Positions 47,786 through 59,287 are shown, counted from the first letter of the stretch. The stretch is 64,000 bases of DNA from Luzula sylvatica (GCA_946800325.1 OX326960.1:18462893-18526892); one strand, 5' to 3'. Numbers and translations are program-made. Notes: a model not told the origin generated them from the sequence alone.

Positions 47786-48952
47786 TTAGTTATCTAAAAC
47801 AATAGTTTCGAGGAACGAGATTAGTTGTATTGATAGTAGTAAACATTGTATCACCCCAAACTTATCTTATAGTAATGCAATTTCCAGATTTTAAAAAATT
47901 TCATTTGCATTTACCTTATATGAAAATTGTGTGCGGGTTGTGTAATATGATTGTTACATGAACCCTGATTTGAGCTTGTGTGGACGCCAGCATAATTGAT
48001 GATTATGTGCAGCAAAACCGTCACACCTAAAGTTTCATTTCTAAACATCCTTAGTCGCGGATCAGTTTGCTTAAGAGATAATCATTTCTATTATCAGATA
48101 ATAGACTGGACGTGTACACTAGTACGTTTGCCGAGGAGATGATTATGTTTTGCTAATCATGGGACAAGGTGCTTGTCGAATCGGGAACGTATTTATATGT
48201 TAGGTTATATGTATTGGATATGACCAAAGCCGCGAAACCATGACATGGTTTAGTCATTATAGATGGACTTGTGACGGATAGGGTTTTAGGTTCTTCACAC
48301 TTGAGGGGACTATTGATTGTGTTACGTGCGTAACACAATGCTTTGATATGACCTTACACCTGCTGTAACAAGGGGCCAAAATGGTCATCATTGGCTATTG
48401 TCCGAAACATGAAATTCAGTATGAGTCTCCAAGATAGGAATTGTTTATTCCGAAAGAAAGAGATATCTCTTAGGCCGCTCGATGAATTGACTAACGAAAA
48501 CTATGGCCATAGTCAATGATATTAATGGTTAATATCGATTGTAATTTGTTAACTCAATTCGGAATCGAGGATTAAGTATAGTTAATCAAGACATAAGAAT
48601 GACTATCACCATGCATTTTGATTAACGGATATCGCTAACAAGAGAACTAGTAACCGCTATTCGAGATAGGCACAATGATCACAATCATTTTTTCGTTTTA
48701 ACATGGGTAGCCATGATGGAGTGACTAGATCCCGCTCATGGGCTTGTAGGGCTTTGGAAACAGCCTACTGCCATCGTTAAACGAACCTACACGGTCACAC
48801 AACGAGTCGTACTATGTCGGGCTTGATTACAAGAATTGGCACATAGGATGTGCATGGCTTGGTATTTTGATACGCGAGCTATATTCTCTAAGATCGTGCA
48901 TATTGGATATGCATGAGTACCTTTTGGGTAGATCTGAAATTGAGTAGGGGAC
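47786..48952 (+). other. Outer Copia 3' untranslated region and polypurine tract
   Basis: Non-coding spacer between pol and the 3' LTR, ending in the polypurine-like TGAGTAGGGGAC. It is homologous along most of its length to about 35,465-36,550 of the nested element, in inverse orientation. An antisense open frame of 61 codons (48,153-48,338, minus) is conserved in the nested copy (36,077-36,262, plus). It has no known domain. Confidence 0.75.
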
Positions 48953-49882
48953 TGAAAGAAATACAGTTTCGGATCAACCGTAAAAGTGTACACACAAAGA
49001 CACACGAACGTACGCGTTCGAGAAAACTGATAGATGCACAATAGGATTGTGCAGAATTAGGCGAAATAACACTGTGCATCATGACGCACCATATGGTGCA
49101 TCATGACGCACCTATTGTGTTCACTCTGCAATGATTGTGGACTTAGCCAAATTCAGGAAAAATATGGTCGTGCATCATGACGGACCATATGGTGCATCAT
49201 GACGCAAGGATGCGTATTTTGTCTAGAAACTTTTTGACATCGTCAGTCATAACGCACCATATGATGCATCATGACGCACTGTGTTAAAAATCTGTTTTCT
49301 GGCAGCTTTTTGGTACACACGGTTTGGTGTGTCTAAAACGTGCCTTTTGAGTGTCCTTATCCTATTTAGTATAAATAAGATAATTCTCTCTCTCTGTATT
49401 ATGCAGATTTAATCAAAATCATTCTATTATAAGAGAGACACTTTTTCATAGATTGAAAGGGTGCGAAAAAGAGAGAAACGAGAAAAGGGATTTTTCTCGG
49501 TTTAGATAATCAATTCAATCAAGCAAGTTTACCGGTATATCGTCTAGGCAGGTATACCCGTAACCGAGGTGCTACGACTCACGGTGGATACGCGTAGAGG
49601 AGCGACACTTGTGGCTCTTCGTTGTGATCGAACCGAAGGAGAGAAAACTGTTAACGAAGCGGTGAGGGATGTGTGGGCGTGGGACGCGCGTTTTGTCACC
49701 AACATGACAAGGAGAAAGGAGGATAAGCGATCAACACTTCGATCGTGATCAATTTCACACCGATAATTGACTATCCTACTTTGCATCGTACCCGCGATAT
49801 CGAAGCGTGATCTCAGAATTTGAGAACCGGACCGGACCTTCATATCCGTTGCGCGGGCCCGGGGTCGGGATAATTCCCTTCA
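48953..49882 (+). repeat. Outer Copia element, 3' LTR (930 bp)
   Basis: Begins TGAAAGAAATACAGTTTCGG and ends CGGGATAATTCCCTTCA; both ends align with those of the nested element's LTR, as does the GCGCGGGCCCGG near the end. U3 contains repeated TGACG elements (49,082-49,285). A TATAAATA box lies at 49,370-49,377. The matching 5' LTR is not in the window. Confidence 0.9.
49070..49285 (+). promoter_or_regulatory. TGACG-rich repeats in the LTR U3
   Basis: The phrase TGCATCATGACGCACC is repeated, with TGACG at 49,082, 49,104, 49,178, 49,200 and 49,272, and a mutated copy near 49,249. The pairs flank the palindrome GCACCATATGGTGC. Paired TGACG motifs are the binding sites of TGA-type bZIP factors in as-1-like elements. 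Regulation by such factors is inferred. Confidence 0.6.
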
Positions 49883-51240
49883 ATTTCGCCTTGTAGTCTT
49901 CTCGTCCGATCGCCCACCAAGAAAGGACCACACCTCCACCTCCTAGTCTGATTGCCTATCGCAAACGCCTCCTTTTCGAATCGCCCACAGGACAGTGACA
50001 ATAGACCGTGCACATTCTTGTGTGATTCCCTCTCCCCCTTGAAGCAACCCTGCTCCAAATCGACGTAATAGAACACTGCTCCTCTTCTCTGCTCCGGATC
50101 GACGCAATAGAATGCTGCTCCCCTTCTCTGCTCCGGATCAAGCAATTCATCTCTCTTTTTTTCACCCCCTTTCATTAAAGACGAGTCTCTGAGAGTCAGT
50201 TTCGAAAACAAACCGACGACTCCCCTGCGACGCTCCGACGGACGCCCAAATCGACGATAATCGGACCGAGTCGTTGAACCTATCAGCCGTTCTGACGCCT
50301 CTCCCTCTCTATTAATCTCTGACAGTGGCGATCTTTGATTGTGCACACTTATAAGTTGAGTTGTTTCCTAGTTCCTGTCTTTGACCGATTCTTACCGGGC
50401 TACCTAGTTATCGATTTCAGATCCGATAAGGTATCGGACTCAGATTCCGTCTCGATCTTAGACTCCTGAACTGTTCTATTTATCGGTTCTTAGGTGGGAG
50501 CTCTGAACTGGTTCTAGTTATCGGTTCTTAGGTGGGCATTCTAGTTACCGGGTTGGAGGAGGAAACCGCTCATCCAAGATAAACCACTCGTCCAAGACCT
50601 GCAATCTGGGCGATCGACAGGGGTTGATCAATCCGGCGAAGCCTCCGGTAATCCAGATCGCGCACAAGGTGGGGTCGAGATCGGAAGTGGCGTCCATGTC
50701 GAGCTTTGATTTCTAGGGATCATTTTTTCTCGTTTTAACCGATTCGCTCTCATTCCCTCAGCTAAACTCAATCAACTAATTTTTTCTCGATTCACAATTA
50801 TTAAGAACGTCATTATACTCTTTGGAGTCTTCAAGAAACCGAGATTTAAGTATTGTTCTCGATGTCATATTTATGAAGCAAATTGTGAAGAAAATTTATT
50901 TTGTTTCGAGAATTTTTATTTTTTTGTATTAGAGTTTATGTAATAGGTTATAAAAATAGTTTATTGTAAGGTCCTTGAAAGTCTCAAGTGACAGATCGTA
51001 TTTAGTTATGTTGATTTCTACTACCCTAATTATTTTAATTGAATTGCGACTTTAATGTATATAAGCGTACGGATTTTTTTAGCACAACAAAAAAAAAAAA
51101 TTTCGCCTTGTAAACAATAATGAGGACTAAAATCAGACCCTTTCTTCGTATAATCGCCTTGTTAACAGCCCTCGCCGAACTTCTTATCCACAACGAAAAT
51201 TCGAAAGAGAGAAAAAAAGAACAGAAATATCTACTCTTAT
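49883..51240. other. Spacer between Copia LTR and iojap gene
   Basis: Holds a 39-bp tandem repeat (units at 50,051, 50,090 and 50,129, phrase TGCTCCGGATCGACGCAATA) and repeats of TTATCGGTTCTTAGGTGGG near 50,480-50,540. A 168-codon antisense open frame (49,840-50,346) crosses from here into the LTR; its repetitive content argues against a gene. The last 300 bp before the gene are AT-rich and presumably contain its promoter. Confidence 0.5.
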
Positions 51241-51263
51241 CTCTCTCTCTCTCTCTCTCTCTC
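51238..51263 (+). repeat. (CT)n tract in the iojap 5' region
   Basis: A CT dinucleotide run 24-49 bp before the iojap start codon, a common feature of plant 5' UTRs and core promoters. Confidence 0.7.
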
Positions 51264-51286
51264 AGCTTGCGTGCGTTAGTAAGAGC

Positions 51287-52200
51287 ATGGCAATGGGGGC
51301 GGTTTCTCTTCCAATCCAGCATATACAACCTCAATCGTTGCGAAAGACATTAACGACACCTCCATCTCTCTCGCCATCTCCTTTCCGATGGGGCTCGACT
51401 TCTTCTTTACCCTCGTCTTCTATCTCCTGCCGATTGAAAATCGGGGATGCAAACAAGGAGCTCGACGATTTGATCAACAAGTACGGCAAGGTCGTCTACT
51501 CCAATCCAGACCCTCCTTCCTCCAAATCCCTCGATGACGATACTGAGTATAAGTCTTGTATACCTCTTAACTCTCTCTCTCATCTCAATATAACATTTTA
51601 CTGACATAATATATGGTTTTGATTTCGGCATGTAGTGTCACTAGCACTTGCGAAAATCGCAGATGAAGTGAAGGGCGAAGATACGCTCGTTCTGTTTGTG
51701 AAGCCGCTGGTCTACTGGACCCGATTCTTCGTAATTACGACTGCATTTTCGAACCCCCAAATCAATGCAATGAGGTATTAATCTCAAATTTTATATTTCA
51801 ATTTTCAATTATGCGAAAATTAATTATTTTGAATGGTTGGTTGTGAAGTGGCAAAATGAGAGATCTCGCCGAGCAGCAGTTCGGCCTACTCGACGGTGCA
51901 GATGAGAAACCAAATTCATGGACAGTACTCGACTTTGGTTAGTTTATATTAAATCTTTCTTATTCTTAATATACCAGTTTATGTATGTATTATACCATTT
52001 TATACATGTATTCGAAATAGTATAATGTGCGTGAGAATGGTATATTGAACGTGTGTGTGTTTTTCGCAGGGGAGGTGGTGGTGCATATATTTCTACCGCC
52101 ACAAAGAGCATTCTACAACTTGGAAGAATTTTACGGAAATGCCACCCCAATTGAACTCCCTTTCGAAAATCGAAACACTACTCAAAGACCTAATTTGTAG
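51287..52200 (+). CDS. IJ: Iojap / RsfS-family ribosomal silencing factor, plastid-targeted
   Basis: Four exons: 51,287-51,557, 51,636-51,774, 51,849-51,937 and 52,070-52,200 (630 nt, 209 aa). All introns are GT-AG and the frame is kept only with the GTATAC donor at 51,558. Residues 1 to about 50 are Ser/Pro/Thr-rich with few acidic residues, like a chloroplast transit peptide. The RsfS (DUF143) domain spans about residues 92-200, with LFVKPLVYWTRFFVITTAFS, MRDLAEQQ, KPNSWTVLDFGEVVVHIF and AFYNLEEFYGNA. Bacterial RsfS binds ribosomal protein uL14 and keeps the subunits apart; maize iojap and its Arabidopsis relative are needed for plastid translation or greening. The sequence looks complete and intact, at a length close to plant homologs. 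The targeting and the role are inferred from family. Confidence 0.9.
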
Positions 52201-52321
52201 AAACATTTTTTTTATTTTTGAAATGTTATCTGAATATTTTGATTTTAGGATTAATTATTTCTGCAATGTAGCACTTCATACCAGTTATGATCTTTTCACA
52301 ACCAATTCTAAATTTCAAAAT
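52201..52321. other. Iojap 3' flank
   Basis: AT-rich sequence after the stop codon, with no clear polyadenylation motif by eye. The MITE begins about 120 bp downstream of the stop, so the transcript may end inside it. Confidence 0.35.
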
Positions 52322-52758
52322 AGGGATAATTTCGGGTATGCTCCTCCAAAAACTTAAAATGTCAAATGTGTCCATCTGAATTTGTTAATATCAAATATAT
52401 CCCTCCAAAATTTAGTTCCTATCAAATTAAATCAAAATTAACTTGGTGAGGTGGGGAGAAAGGATGTATGACGGGGGAGGAAGTTTGGAATCAAGAAGGG
52501 CCATTTTGGTAATCTATAATTAAGTTCTGCTTATTAAATTTAAAATAGTCTTTAAAAGTTTCATTTAACGAAAAGGTAGAGATGTGGATAAATTTGAAAT
52601 TTTATACTTCACAAATGGGTAGATTTTATCAGTTCTTTATTTTTTTAACAAGATAATTTGGAAACCTCAGTATTAAAAGGATAAATTTTAAATTCATTGT
52701 TTTAGAAGGATAAATTTGATATTTCGAAGTTTTGAAAGAATATACATGACATTACCCC
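52322..52758. mobile_element. MITE between the two convergent genes
   Basis: Terminal inverted repeats GGGATAATTTCGGGTATG and the complement of ATATACATGACATTACCCC (imperfect). The interior phrase GGTGAGGTGGGGAGAAAGGA is shared with a half copy at 22,480-22,815. It fills most of the 715-bp gap between the stop codons of the iojap and oligopeptidase genes. Confidence 0.72.
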
Positions 52759-52914
52759 TGGGAAATAAGAGCATTTAACACGAGTAATAAAACATGAAAA
52801 ATTCAAAACAAAACAAAAAAAACAGTGACAAACTACTTTAATATTGTATTATTAATACTAAAAAAGGAAAAAAATATTCTAAATCGAACTTGAGCAAATA
52901 TAAAGTATCGATTT

Positions 52915-55900
52915 TCAAGCCAAAGAAGGAACGTTAAGCAAACCATTGTGTCTGAGCAAAGGCTCAGGCGAAGGTTCGCGTCCCCTAAACGCCACAAAAA
53001 CCTACAAAAATAATAATAACAGAAAAATACAAGGGTCAAAATGTAAATTTCCCTGTTATTTTTTATTTATAAAATGGAATTAGAAGGTACCTCTAGCGGT
53101 GCTTTTCCTCCACCGAGAGAGAGAATTGTATCTCTGAACCTGTTACCTGTTTCCTTAATTGCCTGTTAATTACAACAAAATATATATATATTAGATTTGT
53201 ATATTTCACAACATTAAAAAAAAGTTAGGGTTCTTTTTATAAAATATTTTACCTTGTCATCATCTAAACCAGCATCTTCAAATGCAGAGAATGCATCTGC
53301 AGATAAAACTTCAGCCCACTAAAATTTCATGAAAATACAAATTAGTATACAAAAATAGAATATTGCAAATAATATAAAAAATATAAGATAATTAAAAGTA
53401 ATAACAAACCAACCTTGTAACTGTAGTATCCTGCAGCATATCCACCTATATAAACACACAAATTTAAACGATCAAAACATCATAATTGCAAATACACCCT
53501 TGATAAATAAAAGCAAGGACCAACCTGCAAAAATATGGCTGAAACCGCAGAGAAATTTGTCATCGGGAAAAATAGGCAGAACGCTCGTCTTTTCTGCAAC
53601 TCTTCGATCCACGTCGTAAATGGACAATGACCCATACGGGTCGAATTTATTATGCAGCTCCAGATCCAAACTCGCAAACCTTATCTACACCCACAAAATA
53701 ATAAATCATTATTAAAAATCCTCCTAAAAATATAAATTTAAAAAAAAATAAACAAAAATGATGACCTGGCGAAGACTCAAAGAACCAGCACGATAAGTTT
53801 TCGCAGCGAGAAGTTTCTTAAACACTTCTTCAGGAAGAACCTCTCCAGTTTCGTAATGTTTCGCAACGCTCAAAAGTGTATCCCTGTAAAATAAATAAAT
53901 AATTACAAAAAAAAAACCTCAAAATTTTGAAAATTACAAAAAAACCCGTGAGACCTGTGATAGCACCAGTTCTCCATGAATTGAGACGGTAATTCCACCG
54001 CATCCCACTCGATGCCTCTGATTCCCGCCACCAAACTCTCGTCTTGTTTCGTCAGCATGTGCTGTAGGGCGTGTCCGAACTCATGAAACACTGTCTCCAC
54101 CTAAAGTTAAAAATATCATAAATACCCTTCATAAATAAATAAAATATCGTAGATAGTAAATATAAATACCTCGCGGAAGGTCATCAAGCTGGGTTTGTCG
54201 CCAACTGGCGGCATCTGATTGCAGACCATGTGAGCGACGGGGAGTCTGACGGGCTTTCCATTTTTGGCTAAAAGACGACTTCGAGAAAACACCTCGTTCA
54301 TCCATGCGCCGCCTCGCTTCTCTGCGGGTCGCGAATACGGGTCGAAGTAGAAGTACGCTATTGGATTCTCTGACGCGTCCTTCACGCAGTAGAATCGAAC
54401 CTCTGGATTCCATACCTGGTTATGGTTTTTTTTAATATTAAAATAATGCAGGGGCGTTTTTGAAATAAATAAAAAAGATTTACGGGAGCTAAGCCATCTG
54501 AGGACTCGATGGTAATATCGAAGAGTTTATTTGCGAGGCTGAAAAGACCGTCCATGACTTTAGGAAGCGCAAAATATGGACGCAATTCTTCCTAAAATGA
54601 AATTAATTAAAAATTAACATTAATATACTCTTTACTTTAAGAACCATTTAAAAAATATATTCAAATTTTACCTCGTTAATATCATATTTAGCTTCTCTTA
54701 ATCTCTCGCTCCAAAACGTCAAATCCCAATGAGTAATCTCATTCGCTTCTGCTGCGCCAGATTCTCTCGCAAATGTTTTTATATCCTCAATATCTATAAA
54801 AAATAAATTAATAAATATTTGTTTTAAATATTTTTGGTAAAAAATAGTAGAAAATAAACAGTGCCTTTAACATGATGCTCCCATGAAGCAACACGTAATT
54901 TCTCTAGCAACTCTTCTACTTTCTCTACTGTCGCCATTTTCGTTGCCAAACTCACCTTCAAAAAGTAAAAGTAAAATTATTCAATATTCCAACCTTTATA
55001 CAAAAGTATGAATTTAAATTTTGTGAGGTACCTCGGCATAATTATTGTATCCGAGAAGCTTGGCTTTCTCGAGTCTGAGTTTCAGAATTTTCATGATTAA
55101 TTCAGTATTATCGAGATCACCACTGGAGGCTCTGGTGATGTAAGCCCTAAAAATCTCTTCACGCAACGCGCGGTTTTTGGCATGTTGCATCACAGCCATG
55201 TAACTTGGTGCATCTAGAGTTATCATCCATGGTCCCTCTTCAGGACTCGCATTTTCATGTCCCTAATTTAAAAATTATTTATTATATTATTTAGGGACTT
55301 ATGTGTAAAAAGTCATGTATCTTAATACCTTTGATTTGGCGGTTTGTGCGGCTAGACCGAGTGCTGAGGCGGGAAGCCCGTCTATTTCGTTTTTGTCCAC
55401 GATTAATTTCTCGAATTTTTTAGTTGCGTCGAGAACATTATCGCTGAATTTCTTACAAAGCTTCTCGAGCTCCTGAAAAAATAAAACATAGATATTTAAT
55501 TCGTAAATTATTAATATAATTGAGAATTGAATCGTACTTGTTCGATTTCGTTGAACTTTTCTCTCTTTTCTTCGTCGAGAGCAACACCGTTGAGAACTGC
55601 CTCCTTAATCTTATCTAAAAATAACATAAGAAAAGAAGAATTAGGACAAAAGGTTAAAGATAATTTTGAACCAAAAAGAAGAAGTGATTTGGTTTTAAAT
55701 TTCGAATATACCTTCTACAATACGCTGACAAGCTTCGCTTAAGGTTTCCCAAGAGGAAGAATTCTTAATGGTTTTGAAAGCTTCGTAAATCGGTTTGCTC
55801 TGTCCCACTCTCAAGTTGAACTTAACTTTCTCTGGCTGTTACCATTAAACACAAAAAATCAATTTTTAATTCAAACGGCAAGATTATCAGAGTTATTATT

Positions 55901-56886
55901 AGACTAGTCATTTCATTTGGGCTTTATCATGAAAGTCTTAATTATGTAATTAGGCCCAATCCTTAACCTTTCATGTGATTGGTCTCGAATATTGTATCAA
56001 AGATTAAGGATGATTTGTGGTTAAGATTACTCTCTGTACAGTAGTGGTTGTAGTGGGTTAGTTAAGAATAACTCACTCACATATATATTTAAATGATGTA
56101 ATCTCAGATTTAATTGATCAATGAAAACAATCTTCATCATTAACTGTTTTCTATTAACTTTTTTAAAGATTTATCAAAATCCAGTGATCTTTGGAGAAGA
56201 ATATCGAATATGTTGAACTAACCTGGATCTCTTCAATTGCAGATCGGAGCTCAGCGGTATCCTTAACAGATTGGAGATGGCTAATGATTAACCACACCAC
56301 ACTCAATTTGTCTTCGATCCTCTCCAATGGCTCGACCAGCTTCGGCCATGTAGGTTCCACAGTTTTCTCCAGTTCATTCAGATCTCCCTCCTACACAACA
56401 TTAATCCATATCATTTTTATCAATTAACACAATAGATATCTTCTCACAGACACAGATACATCACAAATTGAAGGATCTAAACGGAACGAAAAGGAAAAAA
56501 AAGAAATCACGTACAAGTGTGCCGATCAGCTCTCTGATCGCAGGCTGGACATGCTTAGCCTCGACGAGATCAAACGGGGGGAAATCGAAATCCTTCAACA
56601 ACGGGTTGGAATCGACGGAAGCCGAATCAGCGGCAGCCATCTTGACAGAAGCAGAGAATGCACGGCGAGATCTAGGACCGTGGCGAAGACAAACGGAGAA
56701 AGGATAGTACACCGGAAGAGAAGGACAAGTAGCAGGGTTTAGGAAAGGCTTGGAGATTTTGCTAGGGTTTGATTTGAGAAGAAGAGAGAGAGGTAGAGAA
56801 ATGGAGCGAGTGAGAGAAAGCATAGTGAAGAGAAGTATTGTTGTTGTTATAAGAGAGACGAAGAAGCGAGGCCGTGTCTGGGCCAT
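52915..56886 (-). CDS. OOP: Organellar oligopeptidase (M3A, thimet-type metallopeptidase)
   Basis: Seventeen exons: 56886-56515, 56390-56223, 55835-55712, 55614-55538, 55472-55329, 55262-55032, 54955-54865, 54793-54672, 54591-54484, 54415-54170, 54100-53955, 53883-53766, 53684-53525, 53445-53414, 53318-53253, 53162-53091 and 53001-52915. They sum to 2,364 nt (787 aa), with every junction in frame. The zinc motif HEFGH (residues 567-571) and the third ligand in AVELPSQ (Glu about 597) are present. So is the Gly/Tyr-rich active-site loop [12 protein letters not shown]. The N-terminal 80 residues are Ser/Arg/Leu-rich before the conserved [13 protein letters not shown]. Plant family members degrade cleaved transit peptides and other 8-23-residue peptides in plastids and mitochondria; a shorter paralog is cytosolic. 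The extension and the length favour the organellar form. Met1, Met22 and Met83 are possible starts. One intron (between exons 7 and 8) appears to use a GC donor. The gene is tail to tail with iojap. Confidence 0.93.
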
Positions 56887-57148
56887 CTTCGTGGTTCGTT
56901 TTCTTGGAGTGGGGGTTTGAAATTCTTTTCTTTTTTTGCACTGGATTGGGTTAATTTGTGTGGTTTTTGTCGTGTCACGTTAATAATTATAGAAGTCCAA
57001 TTAATATTATTAATATTATGTATAATATATACTTATATAGTATTGTTTAAATATCACGGAGTCTTAAGGACGTGCTTTGCACATGTTGGGCAACTATTTT
57101 TAATATTGTTTGTAAATGAAAAAAAATATGCAATTTTGAATTCACTAT
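56887..57148. other. Upstream region of the oligopeptidase gene
   Basis: AT-rich 260 bp between the start codon and a MITE. It presumably contains the promoter, although no TATA box at a convincing distance could be picked out. It ends with the MITE target site TAT. Confidence 0.4.
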
Positions 57149-57864
57149 GGGGCCGTTTGGTTTGAGCTTTGGAACATGTCTTGGAATATTATATGTCAAA
57201 AAATTTCATTTCATGAAATGGTATTCTATGACATATACAATAGTCATGTTTGGTTGATGCATCTTTTTTTCCTACAAATTTAGAAACTATGTGAAATAAA
57301 TAAATTTTTTGGAATAATTTTAGGGGCCGTTTGGTTCGTGCTTTGGAAAATATCTTGGCATGAAGTATGCCAAAGAGTATCATGCCAAGACATATCATTC
57401 CATGACATACTCTATAATCGTGTTTGGTTGGCACACTCATTTATTCCATGGCATACTCTAAAAATATAAAAGTTGGTTTATTTATAGAAAGTTGGAGCTA
57501 CTTATTTTTGGAAAAGGAAATAAATTGTATTTCCTCCTCTGAGAATCGAGTATTCCATTATTTTATTACCCAGTGCGCAAACCAAACGTGGTAATGAAAT
57601 CCATAAGAAAATATGTCAAGACATTCTCATTCCAAAGCTCCAACCAAACGTTCCCTTAGTTTTTAATATTTGCAGAGATAAAATGTTCATGGGAATAGAG
57701 AAAAGCCACCAATTTTTTTGGTAATCATATTCTCATGAAATATGCTCATAGACATTGTGGATGACGTTACTTTATTACCTAGTGTCTGAACCAAACATGA
57801 GAATGAAATAAATTATGATGGGTACCAAGACATAATAATTCTAAAGCACGAACCAAACGTCCCC
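57149..57864. mobile_element. Outer Tourist-like MITE, carrying another MITE
   Basis: Ends GGGGCCGTTTGGTTTGAGCT and the complement of AAGCACGAACCAAACGTCCCC. Both sides carry TAT, a 3-bp putative TSD (57,146-57,148 and 57,865-57,867). The arms are interrupted by the element at 57,323-57,655. Without it the outer MITE would be about 380 bp. GGGGCCGTTTGGTT ends with a 3-bp TSD fit PIF/Harbinger-type MITEs. Confidence 0.82.
57323..57655. mobile_element. Inner Tourist-like MITE, 333 bp
   Basis: Ends GGGGCCGTTTGGTTCGTGCT and the complement of AAGCTCCAACCAAACGTTCCC, with a perfect TTA duplication (57,320-57,322 and 57,656-57,658), as expected for Tourist/PIF elements. It is the same family as its host element, so one member jumped into another. 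Confidence 0.88.
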
Positions 57865-57867
57865 TAT

Positions 57868-59287
57868 GATATTTATGTGATGTATGTGACTGTTAAATTT
57901 CATAAATGCTAATTAATTGGATTCCTTCTAGTGTTATTATGATTTTTCTTTTCGTGCATGAATACAAACTTGCTGTTAGTAAATATTTGAGAAAATGTAA
58001 AGTAATATTACATTTATGACAGTATTTAAATACTTATAAGAAGAAGCAACCTGTAGTTTATAAGAAAAATATAATATTACATTTATGATAGTATTTAAAT
58101 ATTTCTTGCATTTCGCGTCATATCTTCCGGGCTTTCGTGCTCTTTTTTAGATAGAATTACCTTTATCTTGTTTTTGTGTATTTGCTCTCTCAATAATAAC
58201 ATTCTTATTTTGATGACTACGAAGCATTTTGTATTTTAAGATTATATTTTCTGAGAAACTTTAATCAAAATGACTAACATATTTAATTAAGTATCAAGAG
58301 ATTTGTTATTTATGATTTTTTTATTATTAATTTGAGATTTGTACATTCAATGATGTACAAATTTTGTTTATTACAATTAAAGAACATAAATTTCAAGATG
58401 AATCCAATGATAAAAAAAAGTCATAAATACTAAAACAATAGTAAGTTGTTTGCGATCACAATTTTTATTGCCTCTATCTCGATGAGAGAAAGCCAAAACT
58501 CTCATTTTCTGTTGAGTAATCATTTGAGTATGTTTTGAATCAGCTCCTCTAAAGCCTGATACAACACAACGAGTTTTTTTTCTGCGTCTCCGAGCTAAAT
58601 CATCTTATTCAACGAGTTCTTTAAGAAAGGAATTGACTAGTTACCAGCTAGGAGGCACAAAAATGGAAAAACCTATTACATAGGACTTTGAGTATTAAAT
58701 ATATCTAAGTGTTGGCGGGGATCATAGCGTACCGGTTCGTCTTTGCATCTTAGCCAGATCTATATGAAAGAGTTTTCGTTGTGGCATGAAGAGGTTCTAG
58801 TAACATGTCGAGGAGCGAGGTCACTGATGCGTCACACGTTGACTTCGACTACTTTCTTTCTAGTGATGTTGATATTCTCGTTTTCAAATGAGATTAGAAG
58901 GATGGACTCGGAGTTCTGGAAGCTTGCTTGGCTAACTCAAGACAAAGCGCATGGACAATCCAACGAGCTATCCATACCAATTAAGTTATTCTATCCACTC
59001 CATCGGAACACTCGAAGAACACATTTCACCTGAAAAGGCAAGTATCTTAGTCATCCTCGACTTAAATATTAACCAAAGAGTAATATATGGATTAAGTGAG
59101 GTAAGCAAAAGAATAGATTGGTATTGAGGTAAAAAAAAATCCCTTAAACTTCAAGGACCAGTCAGAAGATTGTTTGGAAGAAGCATAGTGGACATTAAGT
59201 ACTTGCAAAACTTGATCACTCAAAAGTCAATTAGTTCACTTATGTTACTTTTGTTACCGGAAGGATTAGATATAAATAAAAAAGAGG
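57868..59287. other. Spacer, no gene recognised
   Basis: AT-rich. A phrase of about 30 bp (AATATTACATTTATGA-N-AGTATTTAAATA) is duplicated at about 58,002 and 58,070. The plus-strand open frame at 58,743-59,033 has mixed composition but no known domain and no splice context. Nothing else could be supported. Confidence 0.4.

Larger units (their letters stand above)
34168..49882 (+). mobile_element. 5'-truncated, inactive Copia LTR retrotransposon (outer element)
   Basis: Order gag, protease, integrase, reverse transcriptase, RNase H, 3' LTR identifies Ty1/Copia. Sequence similarity to gag starts at about 34,168 with no 5' LTR or primer-binding site upstream; the minisatellite lies there instead. 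The element is interrupted by a second Copia element (34,465-42,832, plus the duplicated AAGAT) and by a solo LTR (46,091-47,443, plus the duplicated TATAT). It also has at least four frameshifts (near 34,377, 43,200, 43,770 and 44,890), a nonsense codon at 47,480-47,482 and a changed RT catalytic motif. Its 3' LTR shows it belongs to the same family as the element inserted in it. Confidence 0.92.

Noticed and set aside
49069..49288. Separate tandem-repeat locus at the TGACG motifs
   Set aside because: It lies within the U3 of the 3' LTR and is annotated as part of it.
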